Positions 33,592 through 45,500 of a DNA stretch of 64,000 bases are shown piece after piece. This DNA is from Globodera rostochiensis (lineage: Eukaryota > Nematoda > Chromadorea > Rhabditida > Heteroderidae). The translations under genes were made by a program, and so were the position numbers. Below the pieces are notes generated by a model. That model made no database searches, was not told the origin of the DNA, and worked only from the letters and a program-made list of their open reading frames with translations. The stretch is taken from the NCBI GenBank assembly GCA_018350325.1, contig JAEVLN010000022.1, positions 1,257,105 through 1,321,104 of the forward strand. The letters run 5' to 3'. Position 1 is the stretch's first letter. Each line of letters begins with the position of its first letter.

Positions 33592-34727
33592 ATACAAACA
33601 ACCGCTCGACTTTGCTGTGTTCGCGCGCCCAGAAGTCAGCAAAGAACATGCTTGCGAATCATTTGCTGCTCATCTCGAAGTTGAAGAACGCGGAGGGCGA
33701 TGTGCATCTGCCGACGCTGACTGTTGCGAAGCCGTTGAAGAAGGCAAGTTGTTGCTTTTCACTTGTTTTTGTTCAACAATCTGTTTTTTTGCAGCTGTTC
33801 TTTGGCCTGGACTATGTTTAGCAGGGCGAGCATGACGCTGATTGGAAACGTCCGGCCATGATCGTGAAGATGCCCGGGCAATGCGTGTTTTTGGTCTCAA
33901 TGCGTACGCTTTCGCCCACCGGGTTGGTTCGGTCCGAAATTCCTTTGATTTCACATTTTTGCATTTCAGAAACGTCGAAACTTGGCTTGCGCTGGCCGTC
34001 GGTCTTGGCTTGGTGAATGCCCTCAGCCCGTTGCACGACAAGGGATTCATACATCGCTACGTGACGCCCTGGAATTTCATGGTTCCAATGCCGTTCAGCA
34101 TGGACAACATTGTCAAACGGATGGTTATCATGGACCTGAGCCTGGCTACGCGCTGGAGCCCGGAAATGTAATTGAGAATTTAGTCTAAACGGAGTGGTTT
34201 AATGCTTTTGTTGTCATTTTCAGGGCTTATGACGCCGCCGTTCGCTTTGCTGGCACCGTCAAATACAGTTCGGAGAGGGCGCTCAATCGTCGAACCGTTG
34301 GCCCGGCGGACGACTTCATTTCAGTGATCTTCATTGTGGCTGAGCTGATCAGTGGAAAGTGCGTTGTTTTCTGCTTGCAAAAATGCTTTTTGAAATTCAT
34401 TCCTCCCATTCATTTCAGGCTCCCTTGGCGTGCGGTCTCTAAAATCGACAAGTGCGCGGCGATGCGAGAAAAATTCACGGAGACAGACGAATTCCGACGC
34501 CTTCCACGGGAGATCCGCAAACTTTATGGGTGAGTGGAATTTTGATGATCAACAAATACATTTCATTTTTAAATTCGAATGCTTTCAGGAAGCTGTGCGA
34601 CTCTTCTCCCTCTGACAAGCCGGAGCGCGTGCATGAGGCGTTTGAGAGTGCGCTGGATCGTCGAACCGGCAGCTCCCTTTGGAGCTTGAGCGCAATGCCC
34701 GCCTGGCTGGAGATGCCCGGAGAATGA
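33592..34727 (+). CDS. Casein kinase 1/TTBK-like pseudokinase
   Basis: The order of kinase subdomains is clear but catalytic residues are lost. An exon at 33592-33745 gives an N-lobe piece (SAKNMLANHLLLISKLKN, then HLPTL). A possible GC-AG intron follows (AAG|GCAAGT). The exon at about 33969-34168 has LHDKGFIHRYVTPWNF, where HRD-x-K is replaced by HRY-x-T, and VIMDLSLATRW, where DFG is DLS. The exon from 34224 has VRFAGTVKYSSERAL and GPADDFISVIFIVAELISGK, matching the CK1/TTBK FRGT-x-RYAS and DDLWS motifs. Exons from about 34420 and 34588 give LPWRAVSKIDKC, a helical segment and the stop at 34725-34727. No glycine-rich loop was found, so the 5' end is missing or undetected. It is either a true pseudokinase or a decaying gene; splice sites remain intact. 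CK1-like genes are strongly expanded in nematodes. Confidence 0.68.
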
Positions 34728-35119
34728 TGGGAGCGCAAATTGACATTTATGCGATACATATTGATGGCTTATGGTGTGTATACTCCGTGTGTATATTTGT
34801 ATATTCCCCGTGGATTGTATATATGTATTGCTATGTAATTATTTGTGTCTTTATTTTGTTGTTGTATAAAATTAGGTGTTTTAACTTTCGTTAAGTCGAA
34901 AAAGCAATGGATTTGGTGATATTCAAGCAGTTCAAAATTAGTTTGAGATCAGAAGGTTTGGGCCTCAAAATCGATCAAGAAACATGAATTTTTAGTCCAT
35001 TAAAAAAATGGAATTCAATTATTTTTTGAATTTTGTGTACAAAGTTTGGCAACGTCACACACGCAAATAAAAAAAGCAAAGAATTACTCTTCCGCACACT
35101 TTTCTTCTTTTGTTTTCTC

Positions 35120-35317
35120 TAGAGTTGGCCGGGACCGGGATTTTTGGGGAAAACCGGGACCGGGATTTCAGAAAATTTAAAACCGGGAATTTAATAGGGG
35201 ATAAAACCGGGAATTCTCGGTTTTTTTCCCGGTCCCGGTGAGACCCGGGACTGAGGTACTCATTTGTACTTTTTTTCAGTACCTTAGTCCCGGAACCGGG
35301 AAAAATGGCCAACTCTA
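35120..35317. mobile_element. hAT-type MITE, family C copy 2 (198 bp)
   Basis: Perfect 11-bp inverted ends TAGAGTTGGCC, followed by related GGGACCGGGA/CCGGGAAAAA sequence. A perfect 8-bp target duplication GTTTTCTC lies at 35112-35119 and 35318-35325. Related to the copy at 29814-29929. Confidence 0.9.
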
Positions 35318-35486
35318 GTTTTCTCCATGCTCTCCTCACCCGTTTTTTGATTCGTCGTTTCTTTCAAAATACAAATAGATAATTGCGTGAATTGCAAAAA
35401 AAAAAAGGTTTTCTCAACATATTTAAAGGGAACACAACTTTTTAGCTCTTTCCTTGACCTGGAAGGGATAATAATGATGGACGAAC

Positions 35487-35687
35487 CCCGACTCGCTGCT
35501 ACCTGCCAACTCGCTACTTTTTAAAATCTCTATAACTCAGCTCATGGTTGTTACCCGAGCCTAGGTTAGAAATGCATGCATTTTTAATTGTAAAAATGTC
35601 TTAAACGGTTTTTGAACAAGTAAAAAAGGGGTAGCGAGTCGGGACAAAGTAGCGAGTTGGGGTGTAGTTGGCAGGTAGCGAGTCGGG
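35487..35687. repeat. Long inverted repeat, possible non-autonomous element
   Basis: The left arm CCCGACTCGCTGCTACCTGC is mirrored on the right by GTTGGCAGGTAGCGAGTCGGG, with a 3-bp gap. The interior has a second inverted AGCGAGT pair. No target duplication was recognised. Confidence 0.7.
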
Positions 35688-36314
35688 TAAAGCTTGCTTT
35701 GCTTTTCACATCTAATTCCTCCCTCTTGTGCCACAGCAGCGCCCATCGCGTAGATTTGTGCTTTTGAAATCAAGTTGATTACTATACATTTATGACAGAA
35801 TTAAGCATTTAGATATATAATCTACCAAATCGCACATAAATTCGAAAGAACTGAGAAAAATGGCCACCAAACATTCGTCCAGTTCTCATCGCATGGATGA
35901 GCCGGCGTCAGACTTTTTTGGCAACATTCAACGCATCTTCACGTCATTGCCCAACAAACTGTTTCTTTTTGTTTTTAAATTCATTTCATAAATTGTTTTA
36001 AAAAAATACTCGAAAATACTCGAAAATTCGACTCGCAAATCATGCGTAGAAAAACAGCCAACGACAACAGAAATACACCTCCCTAAGGGCGGAATGGAGG
36101 AGAATTATGCGAACAATTTGCGTTGTAAAACATACGCTGTGATCAGAAAGTCCGAACCATCCAACGACATGGTAAAACACGTGGTTTAGTCCACTTTGGT
36201 GCTTATGAGACTCAGCTAAAAGGAAAAGCCATTGGGAATTGGACAAAAGGATTGTAATTGGGGCCCGGACAATCGAGATTCTCGATCGGTCCTTGGCTCT
36301 AATTAATTAATGTT

Positions 36315-36469
36315 TCAAAATGTACAGTGATTGGCTATGGCCGAGTCCGAGTCCATTATGAAGAGCACGACCCAACCAACTAATAAGCAAATCAATCCTC
36401 GCGTTTTGGCCGCACTGCCAGCCCCGTTGACGATGGACATTAGGGCAATCAAAATCACGCTAAAATGAA
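36315..36469 (-). CDS. Orphan 3'-terminal exon of a membrane protein (5' part not found)
   Basis: After the acceptor CATTTTAG an open frame runs to a stop at 36315: VILIALMSIVNGAGSAAKTRG, LICLLVGWVVLFIM, then DSDSAIANHCTF*. Two hydrophobic segments suggest an integral membrane protein. The upstream exons would have to lie to the right, but only the 264-bp satellite is there. The protein family is unknown. Confidence 0.35.
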
Positions 36470-36522
36470 TGGAACAAAAAGAAATTGACTCATTTTAGTT
36501 CTAAAAATTTAAAATTTACGTT

Positions 36523-39500
36523 TTTACGGTGGATCATTGAAGTTTTGGGTATATATCAATCATTAAATTTCCCACAATAATAAGCGGTGTTTTTTAAAAT
36601 AATTTGGCTAGTCTAAGCAGACATATTTTACAGTAATTCTCCCAAACGGATGATGCTGTCTAGTCGCTAAATTAATGTAGGGAGAACTGGCTAAAAAAAC
36701 AGTGAAATCTATTGAACAGTCGAATGCATTGTCTTCTGCACAATATTAAACAATAAAATGGTCATTCTGAGAGAGTTTCAGCTGAATTTACGGTAGATCA
36801 TTGAAGTTTTGGGTATATATCAATCATTAAATTTCCCACAATAATAAGCGGTGTTTTTTAAAATAATTTGGCTAGTCTAAGCAGACATATTTTACAGTAA
36901 TTCTCCCAAACGGATGATGCTGTCTAGTCGCTAAATTAATGTAGGGAGAACTGGCTAAAAAAACAGTGAAATCTATTGAACAGTCGAATGCATTGTCTTC
37001 TGCACAATATTAAACAATAAAATGGTCATTCTGAGAGAGTTTCAGCTGAATTTACGGTAGATCATTGAAGTTTTGGGTATATATCAATCATTAAATTTCC
37101 CACAATAATAAGCGGTGTTTTTTAAAATAATTTGGCTAGTCTAAGCAGACATATTTTACAGTAATTCTCCCAAACGGATGATGCTGTCTAGTCGCTAAAT
37201 TAATGTAGGGAGAACTGGCTAAAAAAACAGTGAAATCTATTGAACAGTCGAATGCATTGTCTTCTGCACAATATTAAACAATAAAATGGTCATTCTGAGA
37301 GAGTTTCAGCTGAATTTACGGTAGATCATTGAAGTTTTGGGTATATATCAATCATTAAATTTCCCACAATAATAAGCGGTGTTTTTTAAAATAATTTGGC
37401 TAGTCTAAGCAGACATATTTTACAGTAATTCTCCCAAACGGATGATGCTGTCTAGTCGCTAAATTAATGTAGGGAGAACTGGCTAAAAAAACAGTGAAAT
37501 CTATTGAACAGTCGAATGCATTGTCTTCTGCACAATATTAAACAATAAAATGGTCATTCTGAGAGAGTTTCAGCTGAATTTACGGTAGATCATTGAAGTT
37601 TTGGGTATATATCAATCATTAAATTTCCCACAATAATAAGCGGTGTTTTTTAAAATAATTTGGCTAGTCTAAGCAGACATATTTTACAGTAATTCTCCCA
37701 AACGGATGATGCTGTCTAGTCGCTAAATTAATGTAGGGAGAACTGGCTAAAAAAACAGTGAAATCTATTGAACAGTCGAATGCATTGTCTTCTGCACAAT
37801 ATTAAACAATAAAATGGTCATTCTGAGAGAGTTTCAGCTGAATTTACGGTAGATCATTGAAGTTTTGGGTATATATCAATCATTAAATTTCCCACAATAA
37901 TAAGCGGTGTTTTTTAAAATAATTTGGCTAGTCTAAGCAGACATATTTTACAGTAATTCTCCCAAACGGATGATGCTGTCTAGTCGCTAAATTAATGTAG
38001 GGAGAACTGGCTAAAAAAACAGTGAAATCTATTGAACAGTCGAATGCATTGTCTTCTGCACAATATTAAACAATAAAATGGTCATTCTGAGAGAGTTTCA
38101 GCTGAATTTACGGTAGATCATTGAAGTTTTGGGTATATATCAATCATTAAATTTCCCACAATAATAAGCGGTGTTTTTTAAAATAATTTGGCTAGTCTAA
38201 GCAGACATATTTTACAGTAATTCTCCCAAACGGATGATGCTGTCTAGTCGCTAAATTAATGTAGGGAGAACTGGCTAAAAAAACAGTGAAATCTATTGAA
38301 CAGTCGAATGCATTGTCTTCTGCACAATATTAAACAATAAAATGGTCATTCTGAGAGAGTTTCAGCTGAATTTACGGTAGATCATTGAAGTTTTGGGTAT
38401 ATATCAATCATTAAATTTCCCACAATAATAAGCGGTGTTTTTTAAAATAATTTGGCTAGTCTAAGCAGACATATTTTACAGTAATTCTCCCAAACGGATG
38501 ATGCTGTCTAGTCGCTAAATTAATGTAGGGAGAACTGGCTAAAAAAACAGTGAAATCTATTGAACAGTCGAATGCATTGTCTTCTGCACAATATTAAACA
38601 ATAAAATGGTCATTCTGAGAGAGTTTCAGCTGAATTTACGGTAGATCATTGAAGTTTTGGGTATATATCAATCATTAAATTTCCCACAATAATAAGCGGT
38701 GTTTTTTAAAATAATTTGGCTAGTCTAAGCAGACATATTTTACAGTAATTCTCCCAAACGGATGATGCTGTCTAGTCGCTAAATTAATGTAGGGAGAACT
38801 GGCTAAAAAAACAGTGAAATCTATTGAACAGTCGAATGCATTGTCTTCTGCACAATATTAAACAATAAAATGGTCATTCTGAGAGAGTTTCAGCTGAATT
38901 TACGGTAGATCATTGAAGTTTTGGGTATATATCAATCATTAAATTTCCCACAATAATAAGCGGTGTTTTTTAAAATAATTTGGCTAGTCTAAGCAGACAT
39001 ATTTTACAGTAATTCTCCCAAACGGATGATGCTGTCTAGTCGCTAAATTAATGTAGGGAGAACTGGCTAAAAAAACAGTGAAATCTATGGAACAGTCGAA
39101 TGCATTGTCTTCTGCACAATATTAAACAATAAAATAGGTCATTCTGAGAGAGTTTCAGCTGAATTTACGGTAGATCATTGAAGTTTTGGGTATATATCAA
39201 TCATTAAATTTCCCACAATAATAAGCGGTGTTTTTTAAATAATTTGGCTAGTCTAAGCAGACATATTTTACAGTAATTCTCCCAAACGGATGATGCTGTC
39301 TAGTCGCTAAATTAATGTAGGGAGAACTGGCTAAAAAAACAGTGAAATCTATGGAACAGTCGAATGCATTGTCTTCTGCACAATATTAAACAATAAAATA
39401 GTCATTCTGAGAGAGTTTCAGCTGAATTTACGGTAGATCATTGAAGTTTTGGGTATATATCAATCATTAAATTTCCCACAATAATAAGCGGTGTTTTTTT

Positions 39501-42500
39501 AAATAATTTGGCTAGTCTAAGCAGACATATTTTACAGTAATTCTCCCAAACGGATGATGCTGTCTAGTCGCTAAATTAATGTAGGGAGAACTGGCTAAAA
39601 AAACAGTGAAATCTATGGAACAGTCGAATGCATTGTCTTCTGCACAATATTAAACAATAAAATGGTCATTCTGAGAGAGTTTCAGCTGAATTTACGGTAG
39701 ATCATTGAAGTTTTGGGTATATATCAATCATTAAATTTCCCACAATAATAAGCGGTGTTTTTTTAAATAATTTGGCTAGTCTAAGCAGACATATTTTACA
39801 GTAATTCTCCCAAACGGATGATGCTGTCTAGTCGCTAAATTAATGTAGGGAGAACTGGCTAAAAAAACAGTGAAATCTATGGAACAGTCGAATGCATTGT
39901 CTTCTGCACAATATTAAACAATAAAATGGTCATTCTGAGAGAGTTTCAGCTGAATTTACGGTAGATCATTGAAGTTTTGGGTATATATCAATCATTAAAT
40001 TTCCCACAATAATAAGCGGTGTTTTTTAAAATAATTTGGCTAGTCTAAGCAGACATATTTTACAGTAATTCTCCCAAACGGATGATGCTGTCTAGTCGCT
40101 AAATTAATGTAGGGAGAACTGGCTAAAAAAACAGTGAAATCTATTGAACAGTCGAATGCATTGTCTTCTGCACAATATTAAACAATAAAATGGTCATTCT
40201 GAGAGAGTTTCAGCTGAATTTACGGTAGATCATTGAAGTTTTGGGTATATATCAATCATTAAATTTCCCACAATAATAAGCGGTGTTTTTTAAAATAATT
40301 TGGCTAGTCTAAGCAGACATATTTTACAGTAATTCTCCCAAACGGATGATGCTGTCTAGTCGCTAAATTAATGTAGGGAGAACTGGCTAAAAAAACAGTG
40401 AAATCTATTGAACAGTCGAATGCATTGTCTTCTGCACAATATTAAACAATAAAATGGTCATTCTGAGAGAGTTTCAGCTGAATTTACGGTAGATCATTGA
40501 AGTTTTGGGTATATATCAATCATTAAATTTCCCACAATAATAAGCGGTGTTTTTTAAAATAATTTGGCTAGTCTAAGCAGACATATTTTACAGTAATTCT
40601 CCCAAACGGATGATGCTGTCTAGTCGCTAAATTAATGTAGGGAGAACTGGCTAAAAAAACAGTGAAATCTATTGAACAGTCGAATGCATTGTCTTCTGCA
40701 CAATATTAAACAATAAAATGGTCATTCTGAGAGAGTTTCAGCTGAATTTACGGTAGATCATTGAAGTTTTGGGTATATATCAATCATTAAATTTCCCACA
40801 ATAATAAGCGGTGTTTTTTAAAATAATTTGGCTAGTCTAAGCAGACATATTTTACAGTAATTCTCCCAAACGGATGATGCTGTCTAGTCGCTAAATTAAT
40901 GTAGGGAGAACTGGCTAAAAAAACAGTGAAATCTATTGAACAGTCGAATGCATTGTCTTCTGCACAATATTAAACAATAAAATGGTCATTCTGAGAGAGT
41001 TTCAGCTGAATTTACGGTAGATCATTGAAGTTTTGGGTATATATCAATCATTAAATTTCCCACAATAATAAGCGGTGTTTTTTAAAATAATTTGGCTAGT
41101 CTAAGCAGACATATTTTACAGTAATTCTCCCAAACGGATGATGCTGTCTAGTCGCTAAATTAATGTAGGGAGAACTGGCTAAAAAAACAGTGAAATCTAT
41201 TGAACAGTCGAATGCATTGTCTTCTGCACAATATTAAACAATAAAATGGTCATTCTGAGAGAGTTTCAGCTGAATTTACGGTAGATCATTGAAGTTTTGG
41301 GTATATATCAATCATTAAATTTCCCACAATAATAAGCGGTGTTTTTTAAAATAATTTGGCTAGTCTAAGCAGACATATTTTACAGTAATTCTCCCAAACG
41401 GATGATGCTGTCTAGTCGCTAAATTAATGTAGGGAGAACTGGCTAAAAAAACAGTGAAATCTATTGAACAGTCGAATGCATTGTCTTCTGCACAATATTA
41501 AACAATAAAATGGTCATTCTGAGAGAGTTTCAGCTGAATTTACGGTAGATCATTGAAGTTTTGGGTATATATCAATCATTAAATTTCCCACAATAATAAG
41601 CGGTGTTTTTTAAAATAATTTGGCTAGTCTAAGCAGACATATTTTACAGTAATTCTCCCAAACGGATGATGCTGTCTAGTCGCTAAATTAATGTAGGGAG
41701 AACTGGCTAAAAAAACAGTGAAATCTATTGAACAGTCGAATGCATTGTCTTCTGCACAATATTAAACAATAAAATGGTCATTCTGAGAGAGTTTCAGCTG
41801 AATTTACGGTAGATCATTGAAGTTTTGGGTATATATCAATCATTAAATTTCCCACAATAATAAGCGGTGTTTTTTAAATAATTTGGCTAGTCTAAGCAGA
41901 CATATTTTACAGTAATTCTCCCAAACGGATGATGCTGTCTAGTCGCTAAATTAATGTAGGGAGAACTGGCTAAAAAAACAGTGAAATCTATTGAACAGTC
42001 GAATGCATTGTCTTCTGCACAATATTAAACAATAAAATGGTCATTCTGAGAGAGTTTCAGCTGAATTTACGGTAGATCATTGAAGTTTTGGGTATATATC
42101 AATCATTAAATTTCCCACAATAATAAGCGGTGTTTTTTAAAATAATTTGGCTAGTCTAAGCAGACATATTTTACAGTAATTCTCCCAAACGGATGATGCT
42201 GTCTAGTCGCTAAATTAATGTAGGGAGAACTGGCTAAAAAAACAGTGAAATCTATTGAACAGTCGAATGCATTGTCTTCTGCACAATATTAAACAATAAA
42301 ATGGTCATTCTGAGAGAGTTTCAGCTGAATTTACGGTAGATCATTGAAGTTTTGGGTATATATCAATCATTAAATTTCCCACAATAATAAGCGGTGTTTT
42401 TTAAAATAATTTGGCTAGTCTAAGCAGACATATTTTACAGTAATTCTCCCAAACGGATGATGCTGTCTAGTCGCTAAATTAATGTAGGGAGAACTGGCTA

Positions 42501-45500
42501 AAAAAACAGTGAAATCTATTGAACAGTCGAATGCATTGTCTTCTGCACAATATTAAACAATAAAATGGTCATTCTGAGAGAGTTTCAGCTGAATTTACGG
42601 TAGATCATTGAAGTTTTGGGTATATATCAATCATTAAATTTCCCACAATAATAAGCGGTGTTTTTTAAAATAATTTGGCTAGTCTAAGCAGACATATTTT
42701 ACAGTAATTCTCCCAAACGGATGATGCTGTCTAGTCGCTAAATTAATGTAGGGAGAACTGGCTAAAAAAACAGTGAAATCTATTGAACAGTCGAATGCAT
42801 TGTCTTCTGCACAATATTAAACAATAAAATGGTCATTCTGAGAGAGTTTCAGCTGAATTTACGGTAGATCATTGAAGTTTTGGGTATATATCAATCATTA
42901 AATTTCCCACAATAATAAGCGGTGTTTTTTAAAATAATTTGGCTAGTCTAAGCAGACATATTTTACAGTAATTCTCCCAAACGGATGATGCTGTCTAGTC
43001 GCTAAATTAATGTAGGGAGAACTGGCTAAAAAAACAGTGAAATCTATTGAACAGTCGAATGCATTGTCTTCTGCACAATATTAAACAATAAAATGGTCAT
43101 TCTGAGAGAGTTTCAGCTGAATTTACGGTAGATCATTGAAGTTTTGGGTATATATCAATCATTAAATTTCCCACAATAATAAGCGGTGTTTTTTAAATAA
43201 TTTGGCTAGTCTAAGCAGACATATTTTACAGTAATTCTCCCAAACGGATGATGCTGTCTAGTCGCTAAATTAATGTAGGGAGAACTGGCTAAAAAAACAG
43301 TGAAATCTATTGAACAGTCGAATGCATTGTCTTCTGCACAATATTAAACAATAAAATGGTCATTCTGAGAGAGTTTCAGCTGAATTTACGGTAGATCATT
43401 GAAGTTTTGGGTATATATCAATCATTAAATTTCCCACAATAATAAGCGGTGTTTTTTAAAATAATTTGGCTAGTCTAAGCAGACATATTTTACAGTAATT
43501 CTCCCAAACGGATGATGCTGTCTAGTCGCTAAATTAATGTAGGGAGAACTGGCTAAAAAAACAGTGAAATCTATGGAACAGTCGAATGCATTGTCTTCTG
43601 CACAATATTAAACAATAAAATGGTCATTCTGAGAGAGTTTCAGCTGAATTTACGGTAGATCATTGAAGTTTTGGGTATATATCAATCATTAAATTTCCCA
43701 CAATAATAAGCGGTGTTTTTTAAAATAATTTGGCTAGTCTAAGCAGACATATTTTACAGTAATTCTCCCAAACGGATGATGCTGTCTAGTCGCTAAATTA
43801 ATGTAGGGAGAACTGGCTAAAAAAACAGTGAAATCTATTGAACAGTCGAATGCATTGTCTTCTGCACAATATTAAACAATAAAATGGTCATTCTGAGAGA
43901 GTTTCAGCTGAATTTACGGTAGATCATTGAAGTTTTGGGTATATATCAATCATTAAATTTCCCACAATAATAAGCGGTGTTTTTTAAAATAATTTGGCTA
44001 GTCTAAGCAGACATATTTTACAGTAATTCTCCCAAACGGATGATGCTGTCTAGTCGCTAAATTAATGTAGGGAGAACTGGCTAAAAAAACAGTGAAATCT
44101 ATTGAACAGTCGAATGCATTGTCTTCTGCACAATATTAAACAATAAAATGGTCATTCTGAGAGAGTTTCAGCTGAATTTACGGTAGATCATTGAAGTTTT
44201 GGGTATATATCAATCATTAAATTTCCCACAATAATAAGCGGTGTTTTTTAAAATAATTTGGCTAGTCTAAGCAGACATATTTTACAGTAATTCTCCCAAA
44301 CGGATGATGCTGTCTAGTCGCTAAATTAATGTAGGGAGAACTGGCTAAAAAAACAGTGAAATCTATTGAACAGTCGAATGCATTGTCTTCTGCACAATAT
44401 TAAACAATAAAATGGTCATTCTGAGAGAGTTTCAGCTGAATTTACGGTAGATCATTGAAGTTTTGGGTATATATCAATCATTAAATTTCCCACAATAATA
44501 AGCGGTGTTTTTTAAAATAATTTGGCTAGTCTAAGCAGACATATTTTACAGTAATTCTCCCAAACGGATGATGCTGTCTAGTCGCTAAATTAATGTAGGG
44601 AGAACTGGCTAAAAAAACAGTGAAATCTATGGAACAGTCGAATGCATTGTCTTCTGCACAATATTAAACAATAAAATGGTCATTCTGAGAGAGTTTCAGC
44701 TGAATTTACGGTAGATCATTGAAGTTTTGGGTATATATCAATCATTAAATTTCCCACAATAATAAGCGGTGTTTTTTTAAATAATTTGGCTAGTCTAAGC
44801 AGACATATTTTACAGTAATTCTCCCAAACGGATGATGCTGTCTAGTCGCTAAATTAATGTAGGGAGAACTGGCTAAAAAAACAGTGAAATCTATGGAACA
44901 GTCGAATGCATTGTCTTCTGCACAATATTAAACAATAAAATGGTCATTCTGAGAGAGTTTCAGCTGAATTTACGGTAGATCATTGAAGTTTTGGGTATAT
45001 ATCAATCATTAAATTTCCCACAATAATAAGCGGTGTTTTTTAAAATAATTTGGCTAGTCTAAGCAGACATATTTTACAGTAATTCTCCCAAACGGATGAT
45101 GCTGTCTAGTCGCTAAATTAATGTAGGGAGAACTGGCTAAAAAAACAGTGAAATCTATTGAACAGTCGAATGCATTGTCTTCTGCACAATATTAAACAAT
45201 AAAATGGTCATTCTGAGAGAGTTTCAGCTGAATTTACGGTAGATCATTGAAGTTTTGGGTATATATCAATCATTAAATTTCCCACAATAATAAGCGGTGT
45301 TTTTTAAAATAATTTGGCTAGTCTAAGCAGACATATTTTACAGTAATTCTCCCAAACGGATGATGCTGTCTAGTCGCTAAATTAATGTAGGGAGAACTGG
45401 CTAAAAAAACAGTGAAATCTATGGAACAGTCGAATGCATTGTCTTCTGCACAATATTAAACAATAAAATGGTCATTCTGAGAGAGTTTCAGCTGAATTTA

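Larger units (their letters stand above)
34728..36314. other. Intergenic region with a MITE and a hairpin repeat
   Basis: Apart from the elements at 35120-35317 and 35487-35687 no gene is supportable. A minus-strand frame at 36246-36040 follows an acceptor-like TTCCTTTTAG and could be part of a membrane-protein exon, but it has no further support. A diverged family B MITE relic (GGCCCGGACAATCGAGATTC) lies at about 36,258-36,300. Confidence 0.45.
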
